From Cephalopachus bancanus (lineage: Eukaryota; Chordata; Mammalia; Primates; Tarsiidae): a DNA stretch of 64,000 nucleotides. Every line of letters starts with the position of its first letter. The first letter of the stretch is position 1. This document shows positions 57,669 to 64,000 of this stretch, piece after piece. The position numbers and the translations under genes were made by a program. The DNA is taken from contig JAPVLO010000974.1 in the NCBI GenBank assembly GCA_027257055.1, forward strand, positions 496,001-560,000, written 5' to 3'. Under the pieces are notes generated by a model, which ran no database searches, was not told the origin of the DNA, and worked only from the letters and a program-made list of their open reading frames with translations.

Positions 57669-60510
57669 CGCTAGATTGCCCAAGCTGCTCTCAAATCTTC
57701 CAACTCAGGCCATCCTCTCAGCCTTGGTCTCCCAAACGGCTGCGATCACAGGCTTTCAATTTGTTTGGCATCCTGGTCTTACTCCCCTAGTGCCAAGGAG
57801 ACAGGCAAGAGTCACCCAGCCATCCCCCTCCATGAAAGTTTGAAAGTCACGCCCTCTCTTTGCATGTGTTGTCCCCTTGGAAGTGTGAGTGGGTCCACCC
57901 TGGGGAAAGAGGGGGTCAAAGGTCTGGGTGTCCTGGCAGAGACATGTCCCTGTGCCTGGCTCTGCCATGGTGCGGACTCGGCAGGTGTCTTTGGCTCCCC
58001 TCTCAGAGGTCCTGGGTCATCTGAAGGGAGCAGGCCTCACAGTGGGGTCCCGGGATGGTTAAGAAGACTGTGTGGGGGGCTCACACCTGTCACCCCAGCA
58101 CTTTGGGAGGAAGAGGCAAGAGGATGGCCAAAGCCACCGAATATGAGTCCAATCCAGTAACCTTGGTGAGATCTCGTCTCTATAACAAACCAACAAAATG
58201 AGCCGAGTGTAGTGGTGCACACCTTTCATTCAAGCCACTAGGGATAGCCTGAGCCTAAATGGTGGAGTCCTCAGTGGCAAGAGCAGGCCCGGTGCTCTGA
58301 CCTGGGTTACAGAGCAGGACTGCAACTCAGAATAATAATACCAACTACCACCACCACAACCACAGGCTGGGCTCAGGGGCTCAGTCTGCCATCCTGGCCC
58401 TTCAGAGGCCGAGGCGTGTGGATGGCCTGAGCCTGCGGGTTCGTGACCAGCCCTTGACACTGGGCCAGACCTCATTTCAGCCATCAAAAATATATCCAAA
58501 GACTAGCCAGGTGTGGTGGCGCAGACCTCCAACTCCAAATAATAATAATCATCACCACTGCCACCCCCACCAACCCTGCCACCCAGCATGAGGAGTCACC
58601 CTCAGGATTGGCAGAGGATAAGACACTTTCCCATCTTTCGTTTGAAGAGGTTTCAGAGGTGGCCACTGGGCACATCCATCCCACATCTTCAGCATTGGAT
58701 CCCAAAAGACTTGCCTCCACCCTCCACACTCATGCCCCATGGGAAAGACAAGTGTAAGCTTACAGAACAGACGGCTCTGAGTTAGGGTGGCCACAGGGGA
58801 CAGAGCAATCAAAGCAGTCTGGAACACTCAGCCCACGTTCTGGTCACCCTGTCTGCCACATTCGTGCAGGAGGGCCCCTTACTTTCATGATCACTCCATC
58901 GTCCCTTGCCAATGCAACACTCCATCAACCTTTCCCTGGGGAGCTGTGGATGCCCATCGTGACACTAATGGGAGGCGTCTCCATCGGCCAGGTGGGGGCA
59001 TGGTGGCATGACCGTGTATCCTGGGACCACCATCTGTGGGAATTAGGTAGTCCTCCTGCCTTGGCCCCTGAGCAGCTGGGACTCTGGCGGCCACCATGCC
59101 TGACTCGATTTTGGGGACCTCTCACTGAGATGAGGTCTGGCCACCTCACCTGTGCTGGTATACAACCCCAGGGATCAGGGAGCCTCCCGCCTTGGCCTCC
59201 CATGGCATGGAGCTAACAGCCATTAGCCATGGTGCCTGGCCAGGACTTTCACGTGCTGTCAGTGGGGGTGATGTAAAGGCCCACCCCTAAATGGAGGCCA
59301 CCTCATTATGTGTAGCTCATACCACGGGTGCCACCAGGCATGACTGGAGTGTTAGCATTCTGGAGAGCAATAAGGTCTCGCTTCATAGCCCAGGCTGGGC
59401 TCAAACTATCGGGCCCCAGTGGCCCCCCACCTCAGCCTCCCTAAGGCACAGCCACATTGACTGCCAATCCACCATCTTTCAGGAACTCTAGGCCCAAGGC
59501 TGGGGCATTCTTCTGAAATGATCTCTGTCTGTTCACGATGATACTAACTCCATACACAAATGGATGCTCTTCATTTTTTCTTTTATTTTTTGTTCTTTAA
59601 GTCAGAGCCTCACTGTGTCACCCAGGGTGGAGGGCAGTGTCTCATTCCCAGCCAACGCAGCCTTGGACTATCAGACTCTGGCTAACCTTTCCAAGCCCTT
59701 AAGGGGAACCAGAACAATAGGCTGGTGCCACCACACACAGCCCATTTAGGATGGATGGTAGAGATGTCTTGCCCAGATGCCGAGTGGGTCTCGGCCTGTG
59801 ACCTTGGGCCAGCTGCTGGAATCTGTCTCCCCATTGGGAGACACTGCTGAAGGCTGGGATGACGAGGCTGAGTCCCAAACCCGGCCACAGACCTTCGTCA
59901 GAAACAATCCAGAAGGCCTGGTGTGGTGGCCCTCATCTGGAATCCTAGTGCTCTGGGAGGCCAAGGTAGGATGGATGACTGGAGACTAGGAGCCCAAAGC
60001 CAGCCTGGGCCATGCAGGGAGACTCCATCTCGGCATTCTGGGGTCAAGGTGCCTGTCTTCTGGTAACTCCGGAGGCTGAGACGGGAGGATCTCCAGAGCC
60101 CGTGATTTTGAGGCTGGCAGTTAATGGTGGTAGTGTCTCTGGCCCCAGCCTGGGACAGAGAGCCAGACCCTGTCTTCAAAAAGGTCAGAATCATAAACAG
60201 ATTCCAGAGCTAGGAGAAATGGTATTGGGGAGGAATAAGTGTCCATGGATGAGAGATGTGTTCTTGGCCTTTCTTGGCAGAGGTTCCTGATGCTGAGTTG
60301 GAGGGTCAGCCTGCCTGGGTCACATTTCTCACCTCGGAAAAAGAGCCGGCAGGAACCCGGCAAGGGAAACTCAGGAACTCCCACACCAATGTGGGGTCAG
60401 CAATTGGGGGTGTTTGGGGCTGGAAGGTGCAGAGCTTGAGGGAACATCACATGTGGGGTGGTTGGAGGGGAAGCACTGAGGGCAGAAGGTTTGCAGGAGC
60501 AGGAAAATGG
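57498..60510 (+). repeat. Unit 18 (3.01 kb, several small deletions)
   Basis: The tract is long (57498-57668). M2 is cut at about 57783 ('cctggtctt' to 'actcccctagtgc'), losing about 0.25 kb. M5 loses its right arm near 58530, and X3 loses about 40 bp near 60205. M4 near 58060, X1 landmark near 58605, M6 near 58985, M8 near 59570, M9 near 59915. Confidence 0.86.
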
Positions 60511-60532
60511 TTTCTTTCCTTCTTTCTTTCTT

Positions 60533-60572
<40 letters not shown>

Positions 60573-60587
60573 CTTTCCTCACTAGGT
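60511..60587 (+). repeat. (CT)n tract, unit 19
   Basis: TTTC at the edges and about 30 bp of pure CT dinucleotides in the middle. Confidence 0.97.
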
Positions 60588-60636
60588 TGCCCAGGCTGCT
60601 CTCAAACCGCACAACTAGGGCCAACCTTTCATCCTG

Positions 60637-60662
60637 GGCCTCACAAACAGGCCTCACAAACA
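60637..60662 (+). repeat. 13 bp perfect tandem duplication
   Basis: 'ggcctcacaaaca' occurs twice in a row in M2 of unit 19; other units have one. Confidence 0.95.
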
Positions 60663-63505
60663 GATGCCATCATGGGCTTTTTATTTGGTCGACATCCTGA
60701 TCTTCCTGCCTGGTCTTGAACTCAGGGTCCAAGGTGACCCTCCCACTGAGGCCTGCACTCAGCCAAGGTTTTCTGGCTTTTGCTAGGGGTCAAGGTGAAG
60801 GATTGCTGTAGTGTCCTGCCTGGTCTCAAGCTCCCGGGCTCAGGCCTTCTTCCCATCTTGGACTCCCCTAGTGCTGAGGAGACAGGTGTGAGTCGCCTGG
60901 CCATCCCCCCCATGAAGGCTTGAGAGTCTCACCCTCCCTACTGGAAGGCAGCCCCTTGGAGGAGTAAGCAGGTCCACCGTGAGTAATGAGGTGGGTGGAG
61001 GGGTGAGTGCCCCAGTTACGACACATCCCTGACCCAGGCACTCCCCCAGGCACTCGCCCCAGGGTTGGCTCAATGGTCGAATCCAGCCACCTTCTCTGGG
61101 GTCTCTGGTCTTTGGAAGGGTGAGGGCCTCGCAGTTGGACCCTGATGGGCTGTGGAGGCCAGGTATGGGGGTTCACCCATGTCATCCCAGTGCTCTGGGA
61201 GGCCAAGGTGAGAAGATGGTTTGAGCCTCAGAATTCGAGAAAACCCCGGGCAACTTGACAAGAACTCATCTCTGGAAGGAGTCAAAAAATGAGTTGAGTG
61301 TGGTGGTGCATGCCTGTCATTCCAGCCATTTGGGAGGCCGCTGCTGGAGGTTCGGCACAGCCCAGCAAATGGGGGCCCCGGTGGTCAAGAGCAGGCCCCC
61401 CTGCTCCCCAGCTTGGGTGACAGAGCAGGACTCAGACTCAGAATAATAATACCAACCACCACCACCACCACAACCACAGGCCAGGCTCAGGGGCTGAGCC
61501 TGGCATCCTGACCCTTTGGAGACCCAGGCGAGTGGACGACCTGATGCTTTGGGTTTTCACCAACCTAGGACACGGGGTGAGACCCCATCTCAGCCATCAA
61601 AAATAAATCCAAAGATTAGCTGGGCATAGTGGTGCAAGCCTGAGCTTCCAGCCAATCTGGGGGCCGAGATGCGAAGATCGCCTGAGCCCCGCAGGTGGAG
61701 TCTGTGGTGGCTGTGAGCATGGTCCTGACCTCTGGCCTGGTCAACAGAGCAGGAATCTGACGCCAAATAATAAAAATCACCACCACCACCATCCCTGCAA
61801 CCCAGCGCGAGGAGTCACCCTCAGTGATGGGAGAGGAAAAGGCACCTTCTGGCGTTTCATTTGCAGGAGGTTTCAAAGGTTGCCACCAGGCATGTCCCTG
61901 CCACTCTTTCAGCCACGTGCCCCAGAAGGCCTGCCTCCACCCTCCACATTCATGCCCTACAGAAAAGACATGTGTGATTTCATGGAACAGAGGGCCCAGT
62001 GGTAAGGCCGCCCAGAGGTAGGGCCCAGAAGTAGGGCAGACAGGCAACACCGTGGCCAACTCAGTTTCCGGTCACCTTGTCTGCCACCTTCTGGTGGAGG
62101 GAGGATCCCTCACTCTCCCAAACACTCCATTGTCCCCGTGCATGCGGACCATTACCTGAGGAGCCATAGCCACCAGTTGTGACACTCACTGGAGGCATCT
62201 ATTTTGTCTTCTGAGTCTCTCAACTGGGCTGGGGGGTGGTGGCATAATCCTGAATCCCAGTGCCTTGATCTGTGGGGCTCAGAAAGTCCAAACACCTTGG
62301 CACCAAGAAGCTGTGATCCAGGGGTCACCACGCCTGACTCGATTTTGGGGACCTCTCGTGAAGACAAGGTCTGGCCACGTCTCCTGGGCTAGTATCCAAA
62401 CACTGGGCTCAAGAGGCCTCCTGCCTCTGCCTCCAAGGGCACAGGGCTGACGGCCGTAAGCCATGGTTCCTGGCCTGGCCTCACACATTCTGTTGGTGGG
62501 GGTGAAGCAAAGGAATGTCCTAGGATGGAGGCCACCACATACCATGTATCGAGGACGGCGAGAGCCACACACACAACTCCAGTGTTTGCGTTCTGGGAAG
62601 TGACGAGGTCTTGCTACGTGGCTTAGGTTGGGCTCGAACTCCTGGGCTCCAGCAGTCCCCTGCATCGGCCTCCCAAAGCCACAGTCCGATTGTCTGCCAA
62701 TCCACTGTCTTTCAGGACCTCTAGGCCCAAGGCTGGGGACTCCTTCACAAATGATCCCTGTTTGTTCATGATGAATCCAACTCCATTCACAAATGGATGC
62801 TGTTCTTTTTTTTTTCCTTTTTCCTTTTTCTTTTAGTCAGAGTCTCGCTTCTTCAACCAGGATGCAGGGTGGTGGCTCGCTCCCGGGTACCATAGACTTG
62901 GCCTGCCAGTTCCCAGCGAGTCATTTCCGGGCCTCTGAGGAGCCAGCAGGACAGGCATGTGCCATCATGCCAGGCTTATTTGGGATTGAGGGTAGAGATG
63001 AGGTCTCGCTGAGGTGCCCAGGTGAGTCTCGGCCTGTGGGCTCGGGCCAGCCCCTGGTCTCAGCCTTCCAAAACAATGGGATGATGAGGTAAATCCTTGA
63101 GCCTGGCCTCAAACCTTTGTCAAAAAGGAATTTGTAGGCCTTGTGCTGTGGTCTATGCCTGGAATTCTACTATCTGGGGTGCTGAGGCAGGAGGATGGCT
63201 AGAGCCCAGGAGCCCAAGTCCAACCTTTGCCATGCAGTGAGACCCCATCTCCGCACCCATTCAAACAGGGCATCTGGTGTGGAAATGCCCATCATCTCAG
63301 CGATTTTGAGGCTGGTGGTGAATGACAATTGTGTCCCTGGCCCCCTGTCTGGGACATAGAGACAGAACCTATCCCCCAAAACATCAGAACCACACACAGA
63401 TTCTCAACTGAGCATGGTGTTTTCACAAGAGGACTGGCTTTAGAGCCAGGAATAATGGTATTGGGGGGAAAAATGTCCCTGGGTGAGGGATGTGTCCCTG
63501 GCCTT

Positions 63506-63523
63506 GCATTGGGAGGCCAATGC
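63506..63523. repeat. Short hairpin at a unit junction
   Basis: Arms 'gcattgg' and 'ccaatgc' with spacer 'gagg' lie exactly where X3 is fused to M4. Confidence 0.85.
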
Positions 63524-64000
63524 AAGAGGGCAGCCTGAGTTCCCATGTTCGAGACCAGCCCAGGCACCATCTCGAGACCTCATCTCTCCATGTAGCCTTA
63601 AAAAAAGCAGAGCGTGGTTGCACATGCCTGTTGTTCCAGTCACTTGGGAGGCCATTGTGGGAAGATTGCCATAGCCCAGCTGGTGCAGGCCGCAGTGCCG
63701 AGAGCAGACCCCTAGACCATGGGTTGGGCCAAGGAGAGGTACTCCGACTCAGAATAATAATACCAACCACAACCACCACAAACACAGGGCAGACTCAGAG
63801 GCTCAGCCTGGCATCCCTGCGTTTCAGAGTCTCAGGCTAGTGGATGGCCAGAACCTGCGGGTTTGACACCAGCCCAGGACACCGGGAGATACCTCATCTC
63901 AAAAATAAAAAATAAATCTAAAGATTAGCCAGGCATGGTAGTGGAGGCTTGTGGTTCCAGTCACTTGGGGGGCCGAGTGAGGAGCATCACCTGAGCCGGG
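63506..64000 (+). repeat. Unit 20 (partial; starts inside M4)
   Basis: After the junction the sequence continues in the M4 left arm ('gggaggccaatgcaagagg'), then its right arm and the (AAT)n tail near 63756, then M5. It runs off the window inside the M5 right arm. A Pol III B-box-like 'gttcgagacc' is at 63547-63556. Confidence 0.85.

Larger units (their letters stand above)
60511..63505 (+). repeat. Unit 19 (3.0 kb, ends at a fusion junction)
   Basis: CT-rich tract 60511-60587, M2 from about 60590, M4 near 61148, X1 landmark near 61828, M6 near 62210, M8 near 62805, M9 near 63140. X3 is cut after 'tgtccctggcctt' at about 63505. The tract that should follow is missing. Confidence 0.88.

Overview
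The window looks like primate genomic DNA made almost entirely of one tandem array. It contains no intact gene that I can support. The repeating unit is about 3.2 kb and holds several 7SL/Alu-type dimeric segments in both orientations, joined by non-Alu spacers, plus one long pyrimidine-rich microsatellite. Alu dimers point to a primate. The older segments resemble AluJ. The two youngest Alu insertions share features I do not associate with human AluS/AluY, such as 'gatttattgtagagatgagg' on the antisense strand. A non-human primate, possibly a prosimian, is therefore a guess, not a conclusion. The array is already inside a unit at base 1 and still inside one at base 64000, so it extends past both ends.

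Unit layout on the + strand, with reference unit 3 at 8223-11465: M1, a TTTC-rich tract; M2, antisense Alu pieces; M3, a non-Alu spacer; M4, a sense Alu dimer ending in AATAATAATACCAACC; M5, a second sense Alu dimer ending in an AAT/CACC-rich tail; X1, a roughly 400 bp non-Alu block; M6, an antisense Alu; M7/X2, an antisense half-Alu plus spacer; M8, a T-run and antisense Alu; M9, a sense Alu; X3, a roughly 350 bp non-Alu block leading into the next tract. I count 19 pyrimidine-tract-delimited units plus a partial unit at the left edge and a fused one at the right edge. Most are 3.0-3.3 kb. Several are rearranged by deletion or duplication: units 4, 5, 11, 12, 13, 15, 18 and the right end. By eye, copies differ at very roughly 10-20% of positions, so the array is old.

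Later insertions sit in this background. (1) A 1352 bp solo LTR on the minus strand (14741-16092) is flanked by a perfect 6 bp target duplication. (2) A defective class II (betaretrovirus-like) provirus on the minus strand (about 45565-48079) has a 5' LTR, a lysine-tRNA-type primer binding site, a gag matrix fragment and RNase H/integrase remnants. Its 3' half is gone, together with about 0.5 kb of array. (3) Two younger antisense Alus (45071-45359 and about 50565-50853) are inserted in pyrimidine tracts.

Long reading frames in the window are explained by stop-free TTTC repeats and by frames running through Alu-derived sequence. None keeps its length and position across units. The notable content is the array itself: a composite, Alu-built macrosatellite with regularly spaced pyrimidine tracts, a head-to-head Alu pair in nearly every unit, recognisable unit subfamilies and many readable rearrangement junctions.
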